A model generated the notes under the pieces. It was not told where the DNA came from and did no database searches. It worked only from the letters and a program-made list of their open reading frames with translations. A stretch of 5,550 nt of DNA. It comes from an uncultured Saprospiraceae bacterium. GTDB taxonomy: Bacteria > Bacteroidota > Bacteroidia > Chitinophagales > Saprospiraceae. The stretch's first letter is position 1; each line of letters begins with the position of its first letter. The position numbers and the translations under genes are program-made. Positions 1 through 4,931 of this stretch are shown in pieces. Where the stretch lies: contig CALCMV010000111.1 in NCBI GenBank assembly GCA_937967535.1, positions 1-5,550 of the forward strand, given 5' to 3'.

Positions 1-1016
1 GTAATCGCGTGAGGTCCGCTGCCGGATTCGTGACTACTTGCCCATCCAAATCCTTGTGCTTCAATGTCAGCACCTTCGGGTGCCGGTCCGAGATTACTGC
101 CGGGAGCTGCACCATGCGTTTTACCGAGTGTATGACCACCTGCGATAAGAGCTACGGTCTCTTCGTCATTCATTCCCATTCTTCCGAAAGTTTCGCGAAT
201 ATCCTTTGCCGAGAGTTTCGGGTCAGGATTTCCACCGGGACCTTCCGGGTTGACATATATCAAGCCCATTTGGACGGCAGCCAATGGCATTTCCAGTTCT
301 CTGTCACCACTATATCTTTTGCTATCATCAAGCCATTCGGTTTCTGCACCCCAATATACATCTGTTTGAGGCTCCCAGGTATCTACCCTTCCGCCTGCAA
401 ATCCGAGTGTTTCGAATCCGGCAGTTTCCAAAGCAACATTACCTGCCAAAATCATGAGGTCTGCCCAAGATATTTTTTGACCATATTTTTGCTTGATGGG
501 CCAGAGCAATCTTCTTGCTTTGTCCAAATTGGCATTGTCTGGCCAACTGTTTTGAGGCGCGAATCGGTGTTTGCCCTCGCGGGTTCCTCCTCTTCCATCT
601 GCCGAACGGTAGGTACCTGCACTGTGCCAAGCCATTCTAATCATCAGACCACTGTAAGAGCCGTGGTCGGCGGGCCACCAGTCTTGCGAATCCGTCATCA
701 ATGCTTTGAGGTCTCTTTTCACTCCAGCATAATCAAGGCTTTCAAAGGCTTTCTTGTATTCAAAACTCTCGTCGAGTGGATTGGATAAAGAAGAATTTTG
801 GCGTAAAACACTGAGGTCTAATTGATTGGGCCACCAATCCTTGTTGTCATTCGCCTTTGTTCTTGGGTTGTTTTCAGCAGCAATTTTATCAAAACCAAAA
901 GGACAGCCACCTGATTTTTTGCTACTAACCTCTTGTTCAGAAAAAGATAGTGAACTGAATACAAAAAGAGATGCTATCAAGGCTAGACCCATTAGTAGGT
1001 ATTTCTTAGAAAACAT
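1..1016 (-). CDS. katG: Catalase-peroxidase KatG, N-terminal half with signal peptide (3' end outside window)
   Basis: Haem enzyme that breaks down hydrogen peroxide by catalase and peroxidase activity. The reading frame starts at the ATG at 1016 and runs off the left edge after about 338 residues, roughly half of a usual KatG (about 730-750). The distal haem-pocket motif RMAWHSAGTYR gives Arg127, Trp130 and His131. Tyr254 (in LIYVNPEGPGG) and Met280 (in FGRMGMND) match the partners of the Met-Tyr-Trp covalent adduct needed for catalase activity. His295 in GGHTLGKTHGA is the proximal haem ligand. Spacing between these residues closely follows well-studied KatGs. The first 25 or so residues (MFSKKYLLMGLALIASLFVF, then a Ser-rich stretch) form a Sec-type signal peptide without a lipobox, so I infer a periplasmic enzyme; many KatGs are cytoplasmic. 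The upstream bases are AT-rich with no Shine-Dalgarno. All expected catalytic residues in the visible half are present. Confidence 0.96.
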   Translation of the reverse strand, partial: MFSKKYLLMGLALIASLFVFSSLSFSEQEVSSKKSGGCPFGFDKIAAENNPRTKANDNKDWWPNQLDLSVLRQNSSLSNPLDESFEYKKAFESLDYAGVKRDLKALMTDSQDWWPADHGSYSGLMIRMAWHSAGTYRSADGRGGTREGKHRFAPQNSWPDNANLDKARRLLWPIKQKYGQKISWADLMILAGNVALETAGFETLGFAGGRVDTWEPQTDVYWGAETEWLDDSKRYSGDRELEMPLAAVQMGLIYVNPEGPGGNPDPKLSAKDIRETFGRMGMNDEETVALIAGGHTLGKTHGAAPGSNLGPAPEGADIEAQGFGWASSHESGSGPHAI

Positions 1017-1042
1017 AATATTTAATTTTTTATTTAAAAATG

Positions 1043-1071
1043 TGTTACTCAAAACTTCGTTTTGTGCAACA
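1043..1071 (-). promoter_or_regulatory. Imperfect palindrome upstream of katG, candidate operator
   Basis: Two 13-base arms match at 11 of 13 positions around a TTC centre (1056-1058). The inner six bases, CAAAAC and GTTTTG, are perfect. It ends 27 bases before the katG start codon. On the minus strand a TATTTG at 1075-1070, which resembles the end of the Bacteroidota -7 element, overlaps its upstream edge. A TTTTG at 1094-1090 could be a -33 element, but the 14-base gap is shorter than usual. A dyad placed at the likely transcription start of a peroxide-defence gene suggests a repressor or redox-regulator site. It could instead be a leader-RNA hairpin. The regulator cannot be named from sequence. 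Confidence 0.45.
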
Positions 1072-1396
1072 AATACCATAAGTACATTGCAAAAGATGAT
1101 ACAGAAATAAACGGTTCTCTATAATTTTTGCAAAACGTAAATACGTAGGTTTGATTGGATAATGTAGATGACAGTAATTTTTTAGAATATTTTCAATTCA
1201 ATTGCATTCGCTCTTGACTTGATTCATCTCAAAATAAATGTCAAAAAACTAAAAGAAATTTAACTTACAATGTACTGAAATAATCGGGGAACAATTAGAA
1301 AAGAAGAGATATTGAAAATTTGGAAATATTAATGGTTGGAGTACTTAGATATTTATTTGGCAGATGTTTTTTTGAGCATGTAAATGCTTTTAAGTT

Positions 1397-1478
1397 ATAC
1401 CGTTTTCAATTTTGAATGTCGTATAAAATACGTTATTCAGACATAAATATACACGACACCGACTAATGAAAATGGTAT
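1397..1478. repeat. Nested inverted repeat in spacer
   Basis: ATACCGTTTTCA at 1397-1408 pairs with TGAAAATGGTAT at 1467-1478 at 11 of 12 positions (the odd pair is G.T read on the plus strand). Inside it, TGTCGT at 1417-1422 pairs with ACGACA at 1453-1458. Within that lies the small perfect hairpin CGTAT-AAA-ATACG at 1420-1432, which competes with the TGTCGT arm. The region is non-coding and lies 40-120 bases beyond the stop of the minus-strand gene at 1520. It could be a decayed mobile end, a structured RNA or a transcript 3' end; none of these can be proven from the sequence. Confidence 0.4.
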
Positions 1479-1519
1479 TATTATATTTTTTTACTGAAAA
1501 AAATAGGAAAAAACTTAGA

Positions 1520-2020
1520 CTAAAAACCAACACCGAGGTGTAGTGCTGCGGTTACGGAAAGTCCGCCGCCGCTTCCTGTTCTTACAGGAAGTACAAATTC
1601 TATGAATACAGGCTGGTCGCCGATTGCAAATCCTTTATTGAGCAAAGGACTAAAGCCATAGCGTCCACCACCTATCTCATAGGCTAGTCGTGTTCCGAAA
1701 GTAAAGCTGTTGCCAAGCCCCCAAAGCAATCCGGGATGTACCAATAAGTTGACGGCATCATTATTTTCGGCGAAAGAAATGAATCCTACAAATTCCAAAT
1801 CGTAGGCAAATTTCTCGTTTTTTCTGACTGTAATACCCATTGGAAAGCCTATCGTATATGGGTCGAAGTGATTGGGAGCATTTTCTTGAAACGAAACAAG
1901 AGGCTGCACGATACCAAAATGTCCACCTAATTGATTTTGAGCTTGTGCCTCAAAAGAGGTGAAAGTGAGTGCCATAAATAGGGGGAGAAATGAAACATTG
2001 AATAAGGTTCTAATTTTCAT
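1520..2020 (-). CDS. Small exported protein, probable outer-membrane beta-barrel, function unknown
   Basis: The product is 166 residues from the ATG at 2020. I chose this start because it gives a textbook signal peptide: MKIR, a hydrophobic stretch to about residue 22, then AQA (25-27) before Gln28. An upstream ATG at 2071 would add 17 residues in front of the signal and spoil it. The mature part of about 139 residues is rich in Gly and aromatics, with alternating short strands (for example YDLEFVGFISFAE, FTFGTRLAYEIGG, FIEFVLPV, LHLGVGF). It ends in Phe, as outer-membrane barrels usually do. These traits suggest a small barrel of about six to eight strands at the outer membrane. I do not recognise a named family. 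It appears to be transcribed alone: large non-coding gaps lie on both sides. Confidence 0.8.
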   Translation of the reverse strand: MKIRTLFNVSFLPLFMALTFTSFEAQAQNQLGGHFGIVQPLVSFQENAPNHFDPYTIGFPMGITVRKNEKFAYDLEFVGFISFAENNDAVNLLVHPGLLWGLGNSFTFGTRLAYEIGGGRYGFSPLLNKGFAIGDQPVFIEFVLPVRTGSGGGLSVTAALHLGVGF

Positions 2021-2057
2021 AGTTGTGATTGATAAGTAAATTGTTATAAAATATATA

Positions 2058-2084
2058 CAAATATCACACAAAAATGCAATTCAA
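2058..2084 (-). promoter_or_regulatory. Tentative Bacteroidota-type promoter for the outer-membrane protein gene
   Basis: On the minus strand GATATTTG (2065-2058) matches the Bacteroidota -7 consensus TAnnTTTG at seven of eight positions. A TTG at 2084-2082 lies 16 bases upstream as a possible -33 element, slightly closer than the usual 17-23. A start site near 2050 would leave a leader of about 30 bases before the ATG at 2020. AT-rich DNA produces such matches by chance, so this is only a suggestion. Confidence 0.3.
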
Positions 2085-2175
2085 TTCGTCTTTCTCGCGA
2101 CAGTATCACCTACTCCTATGTAGTTTTCGCGACAATTCATTTTTTCTTATGTCTTTGAAAATAAAAAGAAGGTTT

Positions 2176-2225
2176 CGGCTCAGTCGAGAGGGATAAATGA
2201 CTGATAATGAAGGGAAAAGAAGCCG
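2176..2225 (-). repeat. Hairpin-forming sequence downstream of leuB, possible terminator
   Basis: TCAGTC at 2180-2185 pairs perfectly with GACTGA at 2199-2204 across a 13-base loop. CGGC at 2176-2179, next to it, can also pair with GCCG at 2222-2225, with a bulge. On the minus strand the hairpin is followed, after about nine bases, by a T-rich stretch (2170-2158). It lies about 78 bases beyond the leuB stop codon, so it may end the leuD-leuB transcript, but the gap before the T-run is not typical of an intrinsic terminator. Its loop and right arm share 15 of 16 bases with a second hairpin at 5487-5502. Confidence 0.35.
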
Positions 2226-2281
2226 TCTAAATCATGAAGGGAACTTTACTTTAGAGCATTTAACTATGAACTAAATGACCT

Positions 2282-3388
2282 TTAGATTATCGTAGAAATC
2301 CCATCCGCAATATGCTCATATTTCACCTCTGCACCGCTTACGATAGAGGCAATCACATCGCCCATTTGCGAACAGGAATAAGTGATATTCGCTTTGAGGT
2401 CGAGCGTACCGATGCCTTTATTGAGGCAAGCACTGACAGCTTGTTCGATACGGAAAGCGTCTTTGTAAAGTCCGAGTGATTTGAGCATCAAAGCTGTCGA
2501 AAGAATCGTTGCCACCGGATTAGCGATGTCCTTCCCTGCCGCTTGCGGGTACGAACCATGTATCGGCTCAAACAAGGAAGTCTTGAACCCGACTGACGAG
2601 GAGGGCAACATGCCCAAAGACCCTACAAAAACACTAGCTTCGTCGGAAATAATATCGCCAAACATATTATTGGTCAGTATCACATCAAATTGCTTGGGAT
2701 AAATCACCATCTGCATCGCGGCATTATCGACATACATAAAATCTAACTCTATTTCAGGGTATTGCTTTGCAAATTCCGTCACAGTCTTGCGCCACAGACG
2801 AGAAGTTTCAAGTACATTCGCTTTATCAATAAGTGTTACTTTTTTGCGCCGATGTTTGGCGGCTTCAAAAGCCTGTTTTGCGATACGCTCAATCTCGCTT
2901 ACCGAGTAGGTACAGGTGTCAAAAGCTGTTTGTCCGTCATCACTTCTGCCCTTATCACCAAAGTAAATACCACTCGTCAATTCACGATAAATCACCATAT
3001 CTACTCCCTCTAAAGACTCCGGACGCAAGGGCGAAAGGTGTAGTAATTCCTTATAAGTTTTGACCGGGCGAATATTGCAATACAAACCCAATTTTTGGCG
3101 CAGACGCAGCAAGCCCTGTTCGGGTCTTACCTTGAGGTCGGGCGCATTATCGTACTTAGGGTCGCCGATAGCACCGAGTAGCACTGCATCCGAATTGAGG
3201 CAAGCCTCGACGGTTGCCTCCGGCAAGGGGTCGCCTGTTTTCTTAATCGCCCGCGCACCTATATCTGCATGACAATAGGAGAATTCATGCTCCGACCTTT
3301 CCGCCACAGCATCCAAAACCTTCAATCCTTGTGCGACCACTTCCGGTCCGATTCCATCTCCTGCGAGTACTGCTATTTTCTTTTTCAT
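2282..3388 (-). CDS. leuB: 3-isopropylmalate dehydrogenase
   Basis: LeuB oxidises and decarboxylates (2R,3S)-3-isopropylmalate to 2-oxoisocaproate, using NAD+ and Mg2+ or Mn2+, in leucine synthesis in the cytoplasm. The 368 residues are a normal full length. The N-terminus has the family pattern AVLAGDGIGPEVV (6-18). Substrate-binding arginines are Arg97 (LLRLRQ), Arg107 (NIRPVK) and Arg135 (YRELTSGIYFG), with catalytic Tyr142 and Lys189 (DKANVL). Metal-binding aspartates are Asp221 (YVDNAAMQ), Asp245 and Asp249 (FGDIISDE). The NAD-binding loop is EPIHGSYPQAAGKDIANP (274-291). YRELTSGIYFG and the 'R..LR' helix favour LeuB over isocitrate or tartrate dehydrogenases. The start ATG at 3388 has no Shine-Dalgarno. 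It follows leuD after 79 bases on the same strand, so the two are probably co-transcribed. The last 15 or so residues are less conserved-looking but introduce no break. Confidence 0.97.
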   Translation of the reverse strand: MKKKIAVLAGDGIGPEVVAQGLKVLDAVAERSEHEFSYCHADIGARAIKKTGDPLPEATVEACLNSDAVLLGAIGDPKYDNAPDLKVRPEQGLLRLRQKLGLYCNIRPVKTYKELLHLSPLRPESLEGVDMVIYRELTSGIYFGDKGRSDDGQTAFDTCTYSVSEIERIAKQAFEAAKHRRKKVTLIDKANVLETSRLWRKTVTEFAKQYPEIELDFMYVDNAAMQMVIYPKQFDVILTNNMFGDIISDEASVFVGSLGMLPSSSVGFKTSLFEPIHGSYPQAAGKDIANPVATILSTALMLKSLGLYKDAFRIEQAVSACLNKGIGTLDLKANITYSCSQMGDVIASIVSGAEVKYEHIADGISTII

Positions 3389-3408
3389 TATAATGTCAAT
3401 GCGACAAT

Positions 3409-3437
3409 GTTATTCAATGAATGAATGAGCGAATAAC
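3409..3437. repeat. Inverted repeat in leuD-leuB spacer
   Basis: GTTATTC at 3409-3415 pairs perfectly with GAATAAC at 3431-3437. The 15-base loop carries repeated AATG units. It lies 21 bases upstream of the leuB start codon, inside the presumed leuD-leuB transcript. It could act as a processing or stability hairpin, but no T-run follows, so it is not a clear terminator. Confidence 0.45.
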
Positions 3438-3469
3438 CGTTCGCCGTCCACCATCTATCGTTCACCGTC
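3438..3469. repeat. Short direct repeat with 21-base period at the leuD stop codon
   Basis: CGTTCGCCGTC at 3438-3448 and CGTTCACCGTC at 3459-3469 agree at 10 of 11 positions and are separated by CACCATCTAT. The second copy runs into the leuD stop codon (3470-3468), so the stop appears to be supplied by the repeat. Low-complexity GACGGTGAACG-like units of this sort look like an intergenic dispersed repeat rather than a protein-binding site. Confidence 0.45.
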
Positions 3470-4061
3470 AATATATAATTTGTTGTTGCTCAAATTTTTT
3501 AATGTCGTCCTTCAAACTTAATAAATAATCAATATCATCATAACCATTTATAAGACATGTTTTTTTATACGGGTCAATGTCGAATGTGGCTGATGAATGA
3601 TTGGATAAAATTGTGATGCTCTGTGTTTCCAAATTCACTTGAAATTCGGACTCGGGATTGCGTTCAATTTCAGAGAAAATTTCATGCAAAAATTCATCGG
3701 AAACCGTCACCGGAAGCAAGCCATTATTCAGTGCATTACTTTTAAATATATCCGCAAAAAAACTCGACACAACGACCCGAAAACCATAATCATAAATTGC
3801 CCAGACTGCATGTTCGCGGCTCGACCCACAACCGAAGTTTTTACCAGCCACCAAAATTTTTCCCGAATACAAATGATTATTCAGAATAAAATCGGGCTTG
3901 GGCTTTCGGTCTTGCTCATATCGCCAATCGCAGAATAGATTTTCCCCAAAGTTTTCCCGCGTTGTCGCCTTCAGAAAGCGTGCAGGGATAATCTGGTCGG
4001 TGTCCACATTTTCGATGGGCATCGGAACGGCAGATGATTTGATTGTTGTGAATTTTTCCAT
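3468..4061 (-). CDS. leuD: 3-isopropylmalate dehydratase (isomerase) small subunit
   Basis: LeuD is the small subunit of isopropylmalate isomerase. With the iron-sulfur LeuC subunit it converts 2-isopropylmalate to 3-isopropylmalate via dehydration and rehydration, the step before LeuB. From the ATG at 4061 the product is 197 residues, the usual size. Family motifs are NVDTDQIIPARFLK (18-31), NFGCGSSREHA (75-85, the substrate-recognition loop of the swivel domain), and NNGLLPV (112-118). The frame is open for 23 more codons up to an ATG at 4130, but those codons run through a hairpin repeat and do not resemble a LeuD N-terminus; MEKF..SSAVPMPIENVDTDQI is the normal beginning. No leuC is next to it: upstream there is only repeat-rich and decayed DNA. 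The last residues (EQQQIIY) stop exactly where a short repeat begins, so the extreme C-terminus may be altered. LeuC must be encoded elsewhere for this subunit to function. Confidence 0.96.
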   Translation of the reverse strand: MEKFTTIKSSAVPMPIENVDTDQIIPARFLKATTRENFGENLFCDWRYEQDRKPKPDFILNNHLYSGKILVAGKNFGCGSSREHAVWAIYDYGFRVVVSSFFADIFKSNALNNGLLPVTVSDEFLHEIFSEIERNPESEFQVNLETQSITILSNHSSATFDIDPYKKTCLINGYDDIDYLLSLKDDIKKFEQQQIIY

Positions 4062-4071
4062 ATTTAATGTA

Positions 4072-4127
4072 GCGCGGCACTTCCAGTCCGCGCCTCGTGT
4101 ATATTTACAAACGCGGACAAAACTGGA
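4072..4127 (-). repeat. GC-rich REP-like hairpin element in the leuD leader
   Basis: On the plus strand GCGCGG (4072-4077), a bulged C, and ACT (4079-4081) pair with AGT-CCGCGC (4085-4093) across a TCC loop. That gives nine pairs plus one bulge. A second, inverted and degenerate copy follows: CGCGGAC at 4112-4118 and, after AAAA, CTGGA at 4123-4127. GTCCGCG at 4086-4092 can pair with CGCGGAC at 4112-4118 instead of forming the first hairpin. The element is much more GC-rich than its surroundings and starts 11 bases upstream of the leuD ATG. From memory, similar 'GCGCGGACTGGAAGTCCGCGC' palindromes are dispersed in Bacteroidota genomes; I have not checked this. It would lie in the leuD 5' leader if transcription starts further upstream. 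Confidence 0.65.
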
Positions 4128-4155
4128 CAAAATGGAAATTAGGGAATTGGATAAT

Positions 4156-4176
4156 TAGGTTTAAACTTGTAACCTA
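4156..4176. repeat. Perfect 6-base inverted repeat upstream of leuD
   Basis: TAGGTT at 4156-4161 pairs with AACCTA at 4171-4176 across a nine-base spacer. It lies 95 bases upstream of the leuD start and could be an operator or a leader hairpin. The arms are short enough to arise by chance. Confidence 0.35.
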
Positions 4177-4240
4177 CTGATTATCAATTTTTTTATTATT
4201 AATTTAAATAATTATTTTTTATAAAAAAACTAAATAATTG

Positions 4241-4256
4241 CCGAATAGCTATTAGG
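4241..4256. repeat. AGCTAT-centred palindrome, copy 1
   Basis: CCGAATAGCTATTAGG is palindromic at 14 of 16 positions, with a perfect ten-base core AATAGCTATT. Extended by one base, it agrees with the copy at 4462-4478 at 14 of 17 positions. Palindromes of the CCCGATAGCTATCGGG type recur, to my recollection, in Bacteroidota intergenic DNA; this needs a genome count. Confidence 0.5.
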
Positions 4257-4460
4257 ATTACCGAATTTTTACAAACTCTCGAATTTCCTCTGCCTCAAAG
4301 TCCAATTATGACAAATGAAATTAAAATTAGTTACAATAATTGTAGCAATAAGATTTTTTGGAATTACAAAATCCACAAGGCACTTAGTAATTTTTTGAAC
4401 CCAACATGTTATTGATAAATTTGCAATGTTGCTTATCTCTCCGAAGGAGGCTTAAATTTG

Positions 4461-4479
4461 TCCCGTATAGCTATCGGGA
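4461..4479. repeat. AGCTAT-centred palindrome, copy 2
   Basis: TCCCGTATAGCTATCGGGA has perfect five-base arms, TCCCG and CGGGA, around TATAGCTAT. It shares the pattern CCGwATAGCTATyrGGA with copy 1. It is followed at once by AGAAC-TT-GTTCT (4479-4490). It lies 41 bases beyond the stop codon of the decayed gene at 4520, a typical place for a hairpin transcript end, but no strong T-run follows on the minus strand. Confidence 0.5.
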
Positions 4480-4519
4480 GAACTTGTTCTTAAACTTAAA
4501 CTTTACATAGGCTTATGTG

Positions 4520-4836
4520 TCAAATTCCGACCAATCGTTGTAGCCCGTCCACAATCAATTCGAGGTCTTCGGAATAGTCTACATATTCTTTGACAATTTC
4601 GCCGTTATTCCGTAGAATGGCAAAGTCTTTAATTACGGGATCCAAGCCACCGCCAATGACTGCAATTTCGATAAATTCGACGACTTCTTCGGGTTTATTT
4701 CTCCGTTCAAAGCGGTCTGTTCTTTTATTTTCGCGTTTGTCTCGGCGTATTTTTCTGCGTTCTCGCCTAGGCTCGTATCAGGAACAAAATTAAATATACT
4801 GTTAAGTGGTGGGACTGAACTAAGCGATACTTTTAA
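4520..4836 (-). pseudogene. Remains of an unidentified gene, apparently frameshifted
   Basis: Two minus-strand frames look protein-like and join near 4690. The upstream frame, open from 4836 to a stop at 4633, reads LSSVPPLNSIFNFVPDTSLG, then ENAEKYAETNAKIKEQTALN and GEI before losing its character. The downstream frame, open from 4777 to the TGA at 4522-4520, reads NKPEEVVEFIEIAVIGGGLD, then PVIKDFAILRNNGEIVKEYV and ends DLELIVDGLQRLVGI. Above NKPEE that frame is a run of Arg and Lys, as expected from an out-of-frame reading. Adding one base near 4690 would fuse them into a single product of roughly 110 residues. No good start codon is visible: the upstream frame begins right after a TAA with no ATG. 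Alternatively only the 85-codon downstream frame is real. I do not recognise the family. The more GC-rich codons differ from the AT-rich flanks. Confidence 0.5.
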
Positions 4837-4862
4837 TTATGATAATTCTGTTGTACTAAATA

Positions 4863-4918
4863 AAGTTTGAGCCTATATAAACGAAACTAAGTTTGAGCCC
4901 ATAGGCTATTTTTTAGTT
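4863..4918. repeat. Direct repeat pair and hairpin between the decayed gene and the transposase remnant
   Basis: AAGTTTGAGCC occurs at 4863-4873 and again at 4889-4899, 26 bases apart. The second copy lies in an inverted repeat: AACTAA (4885-4890) with TTAGTT (4913-4918), and AGCC (4896-4899) with GGCT (4904-4907). The pair sits just beyond the end of the transposase pseudogene, where the end of an insertion sequence would be expected. No clear inverted match is found at the other side, so its role as a transposon end is unproven. Confidence 0.45.
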
Positions 4919-4931
4919 CTTTGACTTACGG

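Larger units (their letters stand above)
1017..1519. other. AT-rich intergenic region between katG and the outer-membrane protein gene
   Basis: I see no convincing gene in these roughly 500 bases on either strand. The part next to katG is its leader and presumed promoter region, with a palindrome at 1043-1071. The part beyond the stop codon of the next gene should hold that gene's transcript end, but there is no GC-rich stem followed by a T-run. A nested inverted repeat lies at 1397-1478. A small AGCAT-GTAA-ATGCT hairpin lies at 1375-1388 with T-runs on both sides on the plus strand, which is the wrong orientation for the neighbouring minus-strand genes. Confidence 0.7.
4128..4519. other. AT-rich non-coding region upstream of leuD
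   Basis: No gene is supported in these roughly 390 bases. The stretch at 4177-4240 is extremely AT-rich and includes the perfect palindrome TTTTTTATAAAAAA (4215-4228). The region must contain the leuD promoter, but I find no clean match to the -33/-7 pattern. Landmarks are a hairpin at 4156-4176, two related palindromes at 4241-4256 and 4461-4479, and the small dyad AGAAC-TT-GTTCT at 4479-4490. A leuC gene would be expected here, and there is no trace of it. Confidence 0.7.

Noticed and set aside
9..788. Long plus-strand open frame opposite katG
   Set aside because: It is the complementary shadow of katG. Its Cys- and Ser-rich translation has no family features, while the minus strand carries all the haem-pocket motifs.
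826..1110. Plus-strand frame with an apparent hydrophobic start
   Set aside because: It overlaps the katG signal peptide and leader on the other strand, and its end is in AT-rich non-coding DNA.
1375..1388. AGCAT-GTAA-ATGCT hairpin as a terminator
   Set aside because: The stem is only five weak pairs and the T-run follows on the plus strand, where no gene ends.
2021..2071. Longer start for the outer-membrane protein at 2071
   Set aside because: It would put 17 residues in front of an otherwise perfect signal peptide and would overlap the likely promoter.
2091..2134. TCGCGACA occurring at 2095-2102 and 2127-2134
   Set aside because: The two eight-base copies are 32 bases apart, too short and too loosely placed to support an operator or mobile end. 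They are noted only as a weak direct repeat.
2481..3272. Several plus-strand frames opposite leuB
   Set aside because: They are antisense shadows of a clear leuB coding sequence with no recognisable motifs.
4062..4130. Longer LeuD starting at the ATG at 4130
   Set aside because: The extra 23 codons translate the hairpin repeat and do not resemble LeuD. The ATG at 4061 gives a standard N-terminus and length.
3639..4158. Plus-strand frames opposite leuD and its leader
   Set aside because: They are antisense shadows of leuD; one also runs through the GC-rich hairpin repeat.
4215..4228. TTTTTTATAAAAAA perfect palindrome as a regulatory site
   Set aside because: It lies in an extremely AT-rich stretch where such symmetry is expected by chance.
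4680..4700. Programmed -1 frameshift in the unidentified gene
   Set aside because: No X XXY YYZ slippery heptamer is present at the junction and there is no valid start codon upstream. Gene decay fits better.
4590..4793. Plus-strand 67-residue frame
   Set aside because: Its Ser/Arg-rich composition looks like the complement of the protein-like minus-strand frames in the same place.
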